Below the pieces are notes generated by a model. It was not told where the DNA came from, did no database searches, and saw nothing but the letters and a program-made list of their open reading frames with translations. The position numbers were made by a program, and so were the translations under genes. Shown piece by piece: positions 1-8,592 of a stretch of 64,000 nucleotides of DNA (position 1 is the stretch's first letter; each line of letters begins with the position of its first letter). The stretch comes from Haloferax mediterranei ATCC 33500 (GTDB taxonomy: Archaea > Halobacteriota > Halobacteria > Halobacteriales > Haloferacaceae): assembly GCF_000306765.2 (NCBI RefSeq), contig NC_017943.1, forward strand, positions 248,001-312,000. Reading direction: 5' to 3'.

Positions 1-1
1 G

Positions 2-460
2 GCCGTCGCCGAGGAACTCGGTATCGACCAGTACTTCTCCGAGGTCTTGCCCGAAGAGAAGGACACGAAAGTCGAACAGCTACAGTCAGAGGGGAAACTA
101 GTTGCGATGGTCGGTGACGGCGTCAACGACGCCCCGGCACTCGCGAGGGCAGACGTCGGAGTCGCAATCGGCTCTGGGACGGACGTCGCCATCGAATCGG
201 GAGATATCATCCTCGTCGACAACAACCCGCTGGACGTTGTCCGGCTCATTCGCCTCTCGAAGGCAAGTTACCGAAAGATGCAGGAAAACCTCGTCTGGGC
301 AACTGGCTACAACGTGATTGCACTCCCACTGGCAGCGGGGGTCCTCGCTCCGGTCGGTATCCTGCTGTCACCAGCAATCGGTGCAGTGTTCATGTCCCTT
401 TCGACGATTATCGTCGCAATCAACGCTCGCCGGCTCAAGAGGGTTGATTTGTCGATCTGA
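2..460 (+). CDS. copA: Copper-type P1B ATPase, C-terminal part (5' end outside window)
   Basis: This is the end of a heavy-metal-translocating P-type ATPase that drives metal export across the membrane with ATP. The frame is open from base 2 to the TGA at 458-460, giving about 152 residues. It carries the hinge motif [10 protein letters not shown] of the P-domain, followed by the [12 protein letters not shown] stretch, which is typical of copper/silver and zinc P1B pumps. After this come the last two membrane helices (roughly residues 100-145). The ion-binding CPC or equivalent lies upstream of the window, so the metal is inferred from overall similarity and from the copper-protein operon 1.7 kb downstream. 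It ends convergently with the deoxyhypusine synthase gene, 47 bases away. Confidence 0.9.
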   Translation, partial: AVAEELGIDQYFSEVLPEEKDTKVEQLQSEGKLVAMVGDGVNDAPALARADVGVAIGSGTDVAIESGDIILVDNNPLDVVRLIRLSKASYRKMQENLVWATGYNVIALPLAAGVLAPVGILLSPAIGAVFMSLSTIIVAINARRLKRVDLSI

Positions 461-507
461 CATCTTCTGTGGCGGTCTCAGCCAGCCTGAAGACGTCGAA
501 AGTCGTT

Positions 508-1491
508 TTAGTTCCCTATCTCCTTGAACGCACCCGCGACAAGGAGAGGGAAGACGAGCGTCGCCTCTGCCTCAATTTGCGTGTAATTCGTCTCTCGTTC
601 CTTGATTTTACCCCAAGACACAGCCTCGTTCGGCGGTGCACCGGACAGCGACCCATCTCCTTCCATCCCGGTCGAAATGTAGACGACGTAATCCGCACCG
701 CCACGGAAGAGGTTCGTCATAATCGCGTGATGCTTCGGTACGCCACCCCCGACCGCAATAAGTCCCGTCGTGTCAGCTAACAGCCCATCTTCGATGAGTG
801 AGTCGTAGTCGTCCAGAATCTCGATGCCGACCTCCGAGTCGTAGCCCTGACGATAGTAATAGAGGAAGTTCCCGACTTCGGCGTCTGTGAGCGCCGGGCA
901 GTACACCGGCACGTCGTTATCCGCCGCTTGCTTCAAGACCGAATCCTCGTCGTCGAGCGTCTCCCCGAGTTCGCGTGCGAACGCCGTCGGCGTCCGTATC
1001 TTCTCCTCGGCGAAGAAGTCCTCGAAGAAATCATAGAGGTATTCCTCCAACCAGACGTACCGGTCAGACGGAACGAAGAGGTTGCCGAGCCGATTGATTC
1101 CCTGTTCACGGAGGTCGGCTTCGTCCGCATCCCACTCACCCATCTTGAACGGCTTTGCCGTCTTGATTACATCCTCGGTCAGCGAACCGGATGTCGTGAT
1201 TAGTACGTCGACGTACCCTTCACGAACGAGATATGCGACGACCTCACGCAGCCCCGACGAGATGATATTCGACGTGAGAGTGAGATAGATGGTGGCGTCG
1301 TCCTCCTGCATCCGTTCGGCGATATCAATCGCTTCTGCGAGCTGTGTCGCCTGAAATCCGGTTGTTGCGTACGCGTCCAGCAAGTCATCGAACGTAAACT
1401 CACCGCGGAAATCGTACCCGCGCACGTCCGCCGTCGTTAGTTCTTCGTCACTCCCCGGGACGACGTGTTCGTGAGATTCGTCTTCATTCAT
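508..1491 (-). CDS. dys: Deoxyhypusine synthase
   Basis: The enzyme transfers the aminobutyl group of spermidine (agmatine-derived variants are known in archaea) to a lysine of translation factor aIF5A, the first step of hypusine formation. The protein is 327 aa from the ATG at 1491; an in-frame start 36 nt upstream would add residues unlike the family. Visible family marks are TLTSNIISSGLR near residue 90, TTSGSLTEDVIK near 115, and the active-site lysine in GGGVPKHH near residue 260, followed by STGMEGDGSLSGAPPNEAVSWGK, the NAD/spermidine-site region. It is a single-copy essential gene in archaea, so it marks this end of the window as chromosomal-type sequence. It is transcribed toward the copper ATPase. 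Confidence 0.95.
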   Translation of the reverse strand: MNEDESHEHVVPGSDEELTTADVRGYDFRGEFTFDDLLDAYATTGFQATQLAEAIDIAERMQEDDATIYLTLTSNIISSGLREVVAYLVREGYVDVLITTSGSLTEDVIKTAKPFKMGEWDADEADLREQGINRLGNLFVPSDRYVWLEEYLYDFFEDFFAEEKIRTPTAFARELGETLDDEDSVLKQAADNDVPVYCPALTDAEVGNFLYYYRQGYDSEVGIEILDDYDSLIEDGLLADTTGLIAVGGGVPKHHAIMTNLFRGGADYVVYISTGMEGDGSLSGAPPNEAVSWGKIKERETNYTQIEAEATLVFPLLVAGAFKEIGN

Positions 1492-1796
1492 ATACGACGT
1501 GGTAGTCAACCCCCCGCTTTCAATCACTCGGGATACGGGTTACTTTCGGGAAGCGCTGGGCCGTTGTACGCGGGTCATAAGTAAACCAGTTCGCTAATTC
1601 TTGATAAGGAGTATTGTATAGATATGTGAATATAGAAAACGGTGATTGGAACCATAACACGAAATCACAGGGTGAATAGAGACTCAGTCAGCAGTATAGA
1701 AAGTATTGAAAATGAGACTGAGAGTATTCTAGACAGACAGTCTTGTTGTTGACAAACTCGTTAATCCCGGTGTCTGAGAGTGCGTGGCCGTTCCAG

Positions 1797-1878
1797 TATA
1801 GTAGCGTTTGCAAGTCAGTGCACTCAGTCGACCGGTGTCGTGCGGTCGGATGTGTCACCAGTTGCAAACGCTACTATA
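1797..1878. repeat. 82-bp MITE-like element with 17-bp perfect terminal inverted repeats
   Basis: The left arm TATAGTAGCGTTTGCAA (1797-1813) is matched perfectly and inversely by 1862-1878. The arms enclose 48 bases with weaker internal symmetry, so the element could fold into one long hairpin. No obvious target-site duplication flanks it. The outer 13 bases (GTATAGTAGCGTT) recur at 15214-15226 as a single arm. The pattern suits a non-autonomous derivative of a haloarchaeal insertion sequence; the parent IS is not in the window. Confidence 0.7.
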
Positions 1879-2096
1879 TCTTGCAGGTGGTATGTTCAGG
1901 ACCGACTTTACCAACCTGGTGTATAGGCACACCCCGCTTCGATAGTTCGGATGAAACGCTGGATACGATGATTTGAATTCGTGTTGATTGTATGCGTGTG
2001 AATCTGTAAATTACAGGTAATTTAGAAATGAATAGTACAGAGTCGTTTCTGACTGACTTCATAGAGTGATGCCACAATTTAATAGAGGCTGTTAGT

Positions 2097-2110
2097 TTAG
2101 ACATGTCTAA
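2097..2110. promoter_or_regulatory. DtxR/MntR-type operator palindrome
   Basis: TTAGACATGTCTAA is a perfect 14-bp palindrome with the TTAG-N6-CTAA layout of DtxR/IdeR-family operators. It lies 24 bp upstream of the TATA-like element of the metal operon, whose last gene (5228-5920) encodes a DtxR-family regulator. Autoregulation is the simplest inference. Confidence 0.55.
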
Positions 2111-2118
2111 GTATTAAG

Positions 2119-2149
2119 TTAGATGAACAGTACTTTATATTTCGTCTAA
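2119..2149 (+). promoter_or_regulatory. Promoter of the multicopper oxidase operon, flanked by TTAGA half-sites
   Basis: A TATA-like TTTATAT (2134-2140) is bracketed by TTAGATGAA (2119-2127) and TTCGTCTAA (2141-2149), an imperfect inverted pair sharing TTAGA with the palindrome just upstream. A repressor bound here would mask the TATA box. The ATG at 2174 is 37 nt downstream of the TATA centre. Confidence 0.5.
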
Positions 2150-2173
2150 TCACTGAAATCTGTTAATCAACGC

Positions 2174-3508
2174 ATGACAGACCAACATGGGAAATCCAAC
2201 CCACCAACAGATGAGGACGAAGCGGCCTCACTCACGAAGGGCCTCGAAGAGCGACTAGTGAATTCGGTGAAAAACCACGAGGGCGTCACACGAAGGGCAG
2301 TACTCGGCGGTCTCGCAATCGCCGGCAGTACCGCTATCACTGGGATGGGAACTGCGCAGTCGAACACAACCAGCACGAAGCAAAAGGAAGTGATGGGATT
2401 TGGCGCACCCGGTGAATACACCAAGCAACAGTTCAATCCGCACGGATTCCTCCGAGAATTCAACACCGGTGACTCGACGAATCAACGCGACGCTATCTTC
2501 GGACGAAACGACTACGACCTCAATGCGGGTGTCTACGAAGAGAACGGTCAAACGGTCAGAGAATTCAATTTGGTCGCGGTCGATGTCGAGCAAGAGATTC
2601 TACCCGGTGTTACGTTTCCAATGTGGACGTACAACGGGCAAGTGCCGGGACCGACACTCCGTGCCGAAGAAGGCGACCTTATTCGGGTCAATTTCACGAA
2701 CGGGTCCGCGAAGATGGACCACACAATCCATCCGCATCTGCGGAACCTCAACCCGCGGATGGACGGGATTCCACAGAACGGGCCGGGACTTCTCAAGCCC
2801 GGTGAATCGTTCACCTACGAGTGGCAAGCACAACCCGTCGGAACCCATCTCTATCACTGCCACACGCTTCCGCTGAAAGCGCACGTCCATCGAGGGTTAT
2901 ACGGGACCATTATCATCGACCCGAAGCCGGAAAAAGTCCGAGAGAACCCACGAAAGTACATCGACTACCACGGCCCAATCACTGAGGAGGTCCGCGAGAT
3001 GGCCGCCGAGCGAGCCCGGAGCCGAAACATGGTTTCGCACGCCGACTATGCTCCAGATGGGTACGACGGCGTCGACGAAATGGTCATGGTGATGAACGGG
3101 TTCGACACGAACTTCAACGGCGATAACGAGGTCTACGGCGTCAACACGCGTGGATTCTGTTATGCACCGTCGCAGACTGACGCATACGATGGCGAGTGGA
3201 AAGCCGGCCAGACGAAAAAGCCGATTCAGATAGATACCGACGAGCTACAGCGAGTTCACCTCGTGAACATGATCGAGTTCGACTTCGTGAACTCGTTCCA
3301 TACCCACTCGCAGTTCTTCGATTATTACGACGCAGGGACGACACTGTTCCCGAATCGGAAAACAATCGACACGGTACTGATGTGCCAAGCACAGCGCGGG
3401 GTTATCGAACTCGACTACGGGAATCACCAACCCGGGCTGTACATGTTCCACGCTCACCAGTCCGAGTTCGCCGAACTCGGCTGGATGAGCTTCTTCGAGG
3501 TGAACTAG
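2174..3508 (+). CDS. Tat-exported multicopper oxidase (two-domain cupredoxin type)
   Basis: A copper oxidase acting outside the membrane, probably oxidising metal ions or small reductants with oxygen. The 444-aa protein has a long acidic N-terminal tail, a twin-arginine motif (TRRAVLGG, residues 39-46) and a hydrophobic stretch ending near AQS at 63. Copper-site motifs are HTIHPH (183-188), HLYHCHTLPLKAHVH (225-239, giving type-1 Cys229 plus type-2/3 histidines), SFHTHSQ (374-380) and MFHAHQSEF (424-432). The two-domain length fits small laccases and NirK-like oxidases rather than three-domain laccases. The stop codon directly abuts the ATG of the ZIP permease. An alternative reading is copper nitrite reductase, but the HTIHPH and HAH sites argue for an MCO. 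Confidence 0.88.
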   Translation: MTDQHGKSNPPTDEDEAASLTKGLEERLVNSVKNHEGVTRRAVLGGLAIAGSTAITGMGTAQSNTTSTKQKEVMGFGAPGEYTKQQFNPHGFLREFNTGDSTNQRDAIFGRNDYDLNAGVYEENGQTVREFNLVAVDVEQEILPGVTFPMWTYNGQVPGPTLRAEEGDLIRVNFTNGSAKMDHTIHPHLRNLNPRMDGIPQNGPGLLKPGESFTYEWQAQPVGTHLYHCHTLPLKAHVHRGLYGTIIIDPKPEKVRENPRKYIDYHGPITEEVREMAAERARSRNMVSHADYAPDGYDGVDEMVMVMNGFDTNFNGDNEVYGVNTRGFCYAPSQTDAYDGEWKAGQTKKPIQIDTDELQRVHLVNMIEFDFVNSFHTHSQFFDYYDAGTTLFPNRKTIDTVLMCQAQRGVIELDYGNHQPGLYMFHAHQSEFAELGWMSFFEVN

Positions 3509-4720
3509 ATGACGACAGAACCACAATCCGACGGCGGTATCGTACAGTCCTCGAAACAGCCATTTGGTCTTCCGCGGTGGCTCGCGGCAATCGCACCACT
3601 GCTCATCCTCGGTGTCATCATTGGCGGGTTCTTGATGACGCCGTTGCTTTCGGAACTGGGGAGAGGCGGAGCACTTCCCGTGTTATCTATCGATTACACG
3701 ACACTCCCTAACAGCGAGACGATACTGCTCCACGTCACGAACAACGGACCGCCAGTGGAGGTCACACAAGTCCACGTCAACGAGGCGAATTGGCAGTTCG
3801 ACATTTCCAGTCCGGGTCGCGACGCGTACCTTGAAACAGGAGAGAGCGCAACCATCGAAATCCCCTATCACTGGATGGCCGGGTTCGATTACGGCGTCAA
3901 CGTCATGATTGCCAGAGGTGCGACCTTCGGAACGACGATTGTCGCTGCGCAACAGACACCAGCACTGACGGGAAGCCTGCTTTGGACGCTCGGTATCGTC
4001 GGATTCCTTGTGGGCGTCGTTCCGGTCACGCTCGGAATGTTCTGGTTCCCGTTCATGCAGACGATGAGTCGCAAGTGGCTTCACGCAGTCCTTGCATTCT
4101 CGGCTGGAATTCTCGGATTCCTCATCTTCGACGCTGGCTTCGAGGCGTTCGAAGTGGCAGACCAAGTACCGTCGTACTATGCTGGGCCACTTCTGGTAGT
4201 GCTCGGCATTGTCGGTGCGTTACTACTGGTCCAGGCAATCATGGACTGGCGAACTGACGATGAAAAGCAATCACGACTCGCAGTAGCGTACTCGGCAGCA
4301 CTGGGTATCGGGCTTCACAACTTCGCAGAAGGGCTTGCAATTGGAGGTGCGTTCGCCCTCGGTCGAGCCTCCCTCGGGACGTTCCTCATCATCGGCTTTA
4401 TGGCCCACAATATCACGGAAGGTCCGGTATTCGTCGCACCGCTCGCAGAGGGGAAGCGGCCGTCGCTCGGCCACTTTGCCGCGCTCGGACTGCTTGCCGG
4501 TGCACCAGCCATCCTCGGTGGCTGGATTGGAATCATGACTCAGTCGCCGCTGCTAATCGCGCTGTTCCTTGCCATTGGAGTCGGCGCACTCCTGCAGGTG
4601 GTCTTCGATATCGGCGACATCATCAACGGGTCTGGCTCCCTTCGCTCCGCACCAAATCTCGCGGGGTTCGGTATCGGACTCGTCGTGATGTACGCAACCG
4701 ATCTCTTGGTCACCCTGTAG
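3509..4720 (+). CDS. ZIP-family metal permease with extracytoplasmic beta-domain
   Basis: A divalent-metal transporter of the ZIP (zrt/irt-like) family, 403 aa. The signature histidines are in LHNFAEG (269-275) and AHNITEG (299-305), the binuclear metal path of ZIP helices 4 and 5. The first helix (about 24-46) is followed by a non-membrane segment of about 100 residues (50-150) that reads as a beta-sandwich with LHVTNNGPPVEVTQVHV, which standard ZIPs lack. Seven further helices follow from 155. The gene starts at the base after the oxidase stop, so the two are co-translated; the oxidase may hand an oxidised or reduced metal to this permease. The metal is not determined by the sequence. It is followed after 26 nt by the cupredoxin gene. 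Confidence 0.85.
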   Translation: MTTEPQSDGGIVQSSKQPFGLPRWLAAIAPLLILGVIIGGFLMTPLLSELGRGGALPVLSIDYTTLPNSETILLHVTNNGPPVEVTQVHVNEANWQFDISSPGRDAYLETGESATIEIPYHWMAGFDYGVNVMIARGATFGTTIVAAQQTPALTGSLLWTLGIVGFLVGVVPVTLGMFWFPFMQTMSRKWLHAVLAFSAGILGFLIFDAGFEAFEVADQVPSYYAGPLLVVLGIVGALLLVQAIMDWRTDDEKQSRLAVAYSAALGIGLHNFAEGLAIGGAFALGRASLGTFLIIGFMAHNITEGPVFVAPLAEGKRPSLGHFAALGLLAGAPAILGGWIGIMTQSPLLIALFLAIGVGALLQVVFDIGDIINGSGSLRSAPNLAGFGIGLVVMYATDLLVTL

Positions 4721-4746
4721 AGAACGACCAATCCGCGTTCAGTATC

Positions 4747-5187
4747 ATGTATCGACCCATGCTCACACGCCGTCAAGCGCTCGTTCGAGGAGTCACTGCT
4801 AGTCTCTTCAGTTCGATTGCGGGCTGTACGGCTACGTCACGAACACCAAAGCAGCGAACTGTGAGGATGACCGATGACCTTCGATTCGAGCCAGAAACGC
4901 TTCGGGTCAGTACAGACACGACAGTCGTCTGGGAGAACCCGACGTCGGCAAGCCATACGGTAACTGCAATTATGGAACGCATCCCCGAGAACGCGACGTA
5001 CTTCGCAAGCGGGGACTTCGACTCCGAGCGTGAAGCCCGAAACCACAGCAATAAGGGACTAATTCGACCGGATGAGACGTACACGCACAGATTCCGTGAA
5101 TCGGGTACGTACGATTACGTCTGTCTGCCACACGAGCAATCCAGAATGGCAGGAACCATCGTCGTCGATGCTGGTGAAACGAAATGA
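4747..5187 (+). CDS. Halocyanin-like blue-copper lipoprotein
   Basis: A small membrane-anchored electron carrier of the plastocyanin/halocyanin family, 146 aa. A TRRQAL motif (7-12) and a lipobox ending at Cys27 (SSIAGC) predict Tat export and lipid attachment. The type-1 copper ligands are visible as His70 (ASHTVT), Cys126, His129 and Met134 in YDYVCLPHEQSRMAG. It lies in the operon with the multicopper oxidase and is a plausible electron partner for it. The start is the ATG at 4747; a second in-frame ATG at 4759 would shorten the signal peptide and is also possible. Confidence 0.85.
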   Translation: MYRPMLTRRQALVRGVTASLFSSIAGCTATSRTPKQRTVRMTDDLRFEPETLRVSTDTTVVWENPTSASHTVTAIMERIPENATYFASGDFDSEREARNHSNKGLIRPDETYTHRFRESGTYDYVCLPHEQSRMAGTIVVDAGETK

Positions 5188-5227
5188 AAACAGAAACACA
5201 GAGACCCATATCGGAGTTGACGCACTG

Positions 5228-5920
5228 ATGACGTCCAGCCATGCAGCAGAGACGACGCCCCGTGAACTCACGGTCGCAATGGAAGACGCAATCGTGGGAA
5301 TCTATCGCCTTCAGGAGACGACGGACGAACGTGTATCGACCTCAGAGTTAGCTGCAGAACTCGGTGTCGAACCACCGTCAGTTTCGAGTATCTTCTCCCG
5401 GCTAGCCGAGCGGGGGTTGATCGACCGGGAGCCACACCGACCAGTCGCACTTACAGAAACGGGGATGAAAGTCGCACTGCAACTCATTCGAAATCATCGG
5501 CTTCTAGAAACGTTCCTCGTCGAGTGTCTCGGATATGGGTGGGAAGAGGTCCACGAAGAATGCGACCGACTCGAACATCACGTGAGTCAGCGGTTTACGA
5601 CATCACTCGAATCGTTCCTCTCCAACCCGGAGACTGACCCGCACGGTGACCCAATTCCGGATACGAACCTCGATGTCCCCACGGAGAGTAATCTAGTGCA
5701 CCTCGATACCGTAGACGAGGGAACGACGGTGACGGTTCAACGCATCTTGACAGGGGAACGAGAGACGCTCGAATATCTCGCAAGTAGAGGACTCGAACCA
5801 GAAGATACCGTCACTGTTGAAGAACGAACCCCGATTGGATTACTCGTCATTTCGACAGCGACCGGCCAACCGCGATTGCCGACCGAAACCGCACGCCAAA
5901 TTATCTGTTCTCACACATAA
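5228..5920 (+). CDS. DtxR/MntR-family metal-dependent transcriptional regulator
   Basis: A metalloregulator that binds DNA when loaded with Fe/Mn-type metal. The 230-aa protein has an N-terminal winged helix (about 14-72; VSTSELAAELGVEPPSVSSIFSRLAERGLI) and a DtxR dimerisation/metal domain (about 75-145; HRLLETFLVECLGYGWEEVHEECDRLEHHVS, with Glu/Cys/His ligands). A C-terminal FeoA/SH3-like domain follows (about 165-228). The start at 5228 is chosen because upstream in-frame sequence overlaps the cupredoxin gene in another frame. It is the last gene of the metal operon, and a DtxR-like palindrome precedes the operon promoter at 2097-2110, so autorepression is likely. Confidence 0.88.
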   Translation: MTSSHAAETTPRELTVAMEDAIVGIYRLQETTDERVSTSELAAELGVEPPSVSSIFSRLAERGLIDREPHRPVALTETGMKVALQLIRNHRLLETFLVECLGYGWEEVHEECDRLEHHVSQRFTTSLESFLSNPETDPHGDPIPDTNLDVPTESNLVHLDTVDEGTTVTVQRILTGERETLEYLASRGLEPEDTVTVEERTPIGLLVISTATGQPRLPTETARQIICSHT

Positions 5921-5972
5921 GCACTGTCGAGTATTCTACGGGAGGAGACAGACACGCGACTCGACCGACGTA

Positions 5973-6455
5973 TCAGGATTCCTCGGACGAGGGACCCTCA
6001 CTGGATTCTCTAGGTCCCGGTTTCGGAGGGTCAACGCGTTCGAACCGCCCGGGGTCGAGTTGGAGCAGGTCTTCAGTATCGAGCCCCGCCCCAGCCCAAG
6101 CGCGCACCGCGGCCAAGAACAACGCGAGCGGGAACGGCCATACCGTGGGATGGGCATCGTTGATGAGCAGCATTCCAACCCCGACGAGTGCGGCAATTAC
6201 CGCCGCAATGCGCTGGTAGCGGCCCAACCACAGCAACAGGACTGACGGCAACGCCGCGAGACCAGCGATGACGACGATACCGACGAGGAAAGCCGAGACA
6301 ACTACCGACACTTGGTCGTTGCCAGTGTAAGCCAGCGCAAGCAGGCCGGTGGCGAGTCCGAGGTGAGCTAAAAAGCCCGTAAGGATGATGACCCAACCCG
6401 CCGGGAACCTGTCGAGGCGTGCGCGGCCCTGTTGGATGGACGTGGGGACCTTCAT
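5973..6455 (-). CDS. Predicted membrane protein, second gene of a two-gene operon
   Basis: An unrecognised 160-aa haloarchaeal membrane protein. Starting at the ATG at 6455 it begins MKVPTSIQQGRARLDRFPAG. It then has four hydrophobic helices (about 20-40, 45-68, 72-95 and 100-118) and a hydrophilic acidic tail rich in Ser, Glu and Pro. The start ATG overlaps the stop TGA of the upstream gene (ATGA), so the two are translationally coupled. This start is preferred over an upstream one, which would extend far into the neighbour. No catalytic motif is visible. Confidence 0.75.
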   Translation of the reverse strand: MKVPTSIQQGRARLDRFPAGWVIILTGFLAHLGLATGLLALAYTGNDQVSVVVSAFLVGIVVIAGLAALPSVLLLWLGRYQRIAAVIAALVGVGMLLINDAHPTVWPFPLALFLAAVRAWAGAGLDTEDLLQLDPGRFERVDPPKPGPRESSEGPSSEES

Positions 6456-7414
6456 AAGCAGAACACCATCAATCCAAAGCGGCTGGCAATCTCCCGAATC
6501 GTGTCGAGCGCTGTGGTGAGAAACAGCCATTTCACCGCGTTGTAACGGCCAATTCCGTCGATTCTGATTTCCCCGTCGACAACAGCTCGACTGACGGCTA
6601 CGCCAGGATGGTCGTCGTTCAGCAGTCGACGAGCGGTGGACTCGTCGGTCGTAACCCGCAGTGTTGCGTCAGGGTGTGGACCCGCCCGAAGGTCACGGAT
6701 ACGATTGTTCCCGGTCATCCGGAACGAGACAACCGCCGTGTCGCCATCGGCCGTGGTGATGTGGAGATTGATGCGCTCACCGTTGATATGCGAGCCAAGC
6801 ACTCCGAGGTCGACAGCCTCGGCGTTGTTATAGCTCTCAACCACAGTGGCGATTTGGCGGTAGAACTTCGGGCCGAAGGTTCCCGGTTCGACCGCCGCCT
6901 CGTCAACAGCTACCACGCGGTCGATTCTCGACTGTACGGTCTCGATTCGGGCCTGGGTGACGTTTGCGTCACGAAGCGTTTCGGCGTCTATTCGGTCGGT
7001 CGCTATCCGTATGCGGTCGACGCGCGCGTCCAGCGACCGAGCGCTGGCAACGACGGGTGCGACACGCGTCGAGTAGATGTCGGGACTGATAGAACCGTTT
7101 TCCCTGGCCTCTTGGTACCTGTCGAGGCGTGTTTCGAGTGTGTCGAGACGCGTCTCCACACGGTCGAGTTCGCCGGCGACGACACGAGCTCTGGAAGCTG
7201 TCGTTTCAGCCGCTGTGAGGCGCGACTGGAACTCCGCAATCCGCATAGACTGGTCGACCGTCGTATCTTGAACTGCGATTACGGTCGAGACGGTTGGCCC
7301 CGGTTCCGAGGCGGTAGCATTCGTCTGTTCGACGCTGGCTGCCGGCGTGGCCACAGTCAGTGTCACCCCAAAGACGAGCAGCACCGTGACGAACACGAGC
7401 AGGGGTCGTTTCAT
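6452..7414 (-). CDS. Secreted or membrane-anchored coiled-coil protein with SCP2-like C-terminal region
   Basis: A 320-aa envelope protein. Residues 1-27 form a signal peptide (KRPLLVFVTVLLVFGVTLTVA). Residues about 55-170 are heptad-rich coiled coil (ELDRVETRLDTLETRLDRY). The C-terminal 110 residues (PDATLRVTTDESTARRLL...AVVDGEIRIDGIGR) have the layout of SCP2/sterol-carrier-like domains seen fused to haloarchaeal envelope proteins, and the extreme C-terminus is hydrophobic (a possible anchor). It is coupled to the membrane protein at 5973-6455 by an ATGA overlap and lies 70 bases downstream of the winged-helix membrane protein on the same strand. The function is unknown and the SCP2 resemblance is tentative. 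Confidence 0.75.
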   Translation of the reverse strand: MKRPLLVFVTVLLVFGVTLTVATPAASVEQTNATASEPGPTVSTVIAVQDTTVDQSMRIAEFQSRLTAAETTASRARVVAGELDRVETRLDTLETRLDRYQEARENGSISPDIYSTRVAPVVASARSLDARVDRIRIATDRIDAETLRDANVTQARIETVQSRIDRVVAVDEAAVEPGTFGPKFYRQIATVVESYNNAEAVDLGVLGSHINGERINLHITTADGDTAVVSFRMTGNNRIRDLRAGPHPDATLRVTTDESTARRLLNDDHPGVAVSRAVVDGEIRIDGIGRYNAVKWLFLTTALDTIREIASRFGLMVFCL

Positions 7415-7484
7415 GCGTTCCTCGTAGATGGCGTACTGTGGATACTCTCGCTTGACGAACGGCCAAACGACGGCGGTTCAGGGG

Positions 7485-8558
7485 TCATATCTCGATTTCT
7501 CCGGGGAGTGCGAGAACGTTCTCACGTCCGAGTCGGAACACCTCTATCTGTTCGGCCTCGTGCATCTCGTTGACGACATTGCTGGTTTTGGTTCGGGACC
7601 ACTCCATGGCCTCGATGAGTTCCTGTTGTTTCATCCGTCCGCCCCTGTCTTCCAACAGTTGGAGGACGCACTCCCTGTTGCTGAGTAGTTCGTCGGACGG
7701 GACCGCGAGTGTCTCCTCGTCACGCATTTGCGTCTCGACACCGCGCCGGCGCGAACGGCCATACCAGCCGAGCACGACCGCGAGCAGAAGCCCGGCGACA
7801 CCGACAGCCGGTAGAATTGGCGGCCCCTCCCGTGCGGCGGTACCAGTCGCGACGAGGACGACTTTCGGATTTTGGGACTGGAACCACTGTCGGCCGTCCC
7901 AGCGGACGGCGCGTTCCTGGGACGCATCCGGCGCGGGCGAGACAGACACCTTCCGAAAGCTCTCGGACCACTCAATCCACAGTGATTCGTTCTCGCTGAG
8001 CTGGTACCGCCTGATAGCGTCGCCGAGGACGTACTGATTCTCTGCCGTCGTGGCCGCGAAGTTCGTCCATTCGAAGCGGTAGCTGACGACACCAAAGCGG
8101 CCGGCTGGGACCGACGTGTACGTTTCGACCGAACCGTTCTGGACGTGCATCGACCGACCCGTCCGTGCTTCGGCGCGGGAGACGGCCTGTTGCATCCGGT
8201 CAATGAACACGCCGGGCGGGTTCGATACGTTCTGACGAGCCTGTTCGAAAGCGCGTTCATCGGCCGCGTCATCCAGCCTGTATCGGAACAGAACCTGCCA
8301 ATGGGCGGTCCCGTCGCGGCCGAGTTTGATTCGGATGATGATATCGTCGTAGCCTGCGCCCGGCGCGACCGAGTCGATGACTGAGTTCGGCGAGTCGGGT
8401 GCGTCCGGCGAGTCAGGTGTGTCCGATGGCTCTGGCGTCGACTCGGCCGCTGCCATCTCAGCGGGAAATGCGCTAGTCACGACGCCAATAAACACGATGA
8501 CAGCGACACCAACAACGATGCAGCTGGTGGCTTCACCCTGGAACGCGCTGACTCTCAT
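7485..8558 (-). CDS. Membrane-anchored protein with cytoplasmic winged-helix domain
   Basis: A haloarchaeal one-component regulator or envelope sensor. From the ATG at 8558 it is 357 aa. It has an N-terminal signal/anchor helix (about 10-32), an acidic Pro/Asp/Ser linker, an extracytoplasmic beta-rich domain (about 60-240; KLGRDGTAHWQVLFRYRL), a membrane helix (about 245-268) and a C-terminal winged helix (about 290-350; VLQLLEDRGGRMKQQELIEAM...TSNVVNEM). The domain order fits the haloarchaeal families with an external domain and an internal MarR-like HTH. A TATA box at 8585-8592 lies 27-30 bases upstream of this ATG, which fits a leaderless transcript and supports this start over the in-frame ATG at 8567. 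Confidence 0.82.
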   Translation of the reverse strand: MRVSAFQGEATSCIVVGVAVIVFIGVVTSAFPAEMAAAESTPEPSDTPDSPDAPDSPNSVIDSVAPGAGYDDIIIRIKLGRDGTAHWQVLFRYRLDDAADERAFEQARQNVSNPPGVFIDRMQQAVSRAEARTGRSMHVQNGSVETYTSVPAGRFGVVSYRFEWTNFAATTAENQYVLGDAIRRYQLSENESLWIEWSESFRKVSVSPAPDASQERAVRWDGRQWFQSQNPKVVLVATGTAAREGPPILPAVGVAGLLLAVVLGWYGRSRRRGVETQMRDEETLAVPSDELLSNRECVLQLLEDRGGRMKQQELIEAMEWSRTKTSNVVNEMHEAEQIEVFRLGRENVLALPGEIEI

Positions 8559-8584
8559 CCACACCATACTATGCGGTATTCTAA

Positions 8585-8592
8585 CATATATA
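8585..8592 (-). promoter_or_regulatory. TATA box of a leaderless gene
   Basis: CATATATA, whose centre is about 30 bases upstream of the ATG at 8558 on the minus strand. This is the normal TATA-to-start distance for haloarchaeal leaderless mRNAs and decides between two neighbouring ATGs. Confidence 0.5.

Larger units (their letters stand above)
1492..2173. other. Non-coding region between dys and the metal operon
   Basis: There is no convincing gene in these 680 bases, and base composition is AT-richer than the flanks. It holds a MITE-like inverted repeat (1797-1878), an operator palindrome (2097-2110) and the promoter of the multicopper-oxidase operon (TATA-like TTTATAT at 2134-2140). Short open frames here have no recognisable content. 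Confidence 0.7.
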
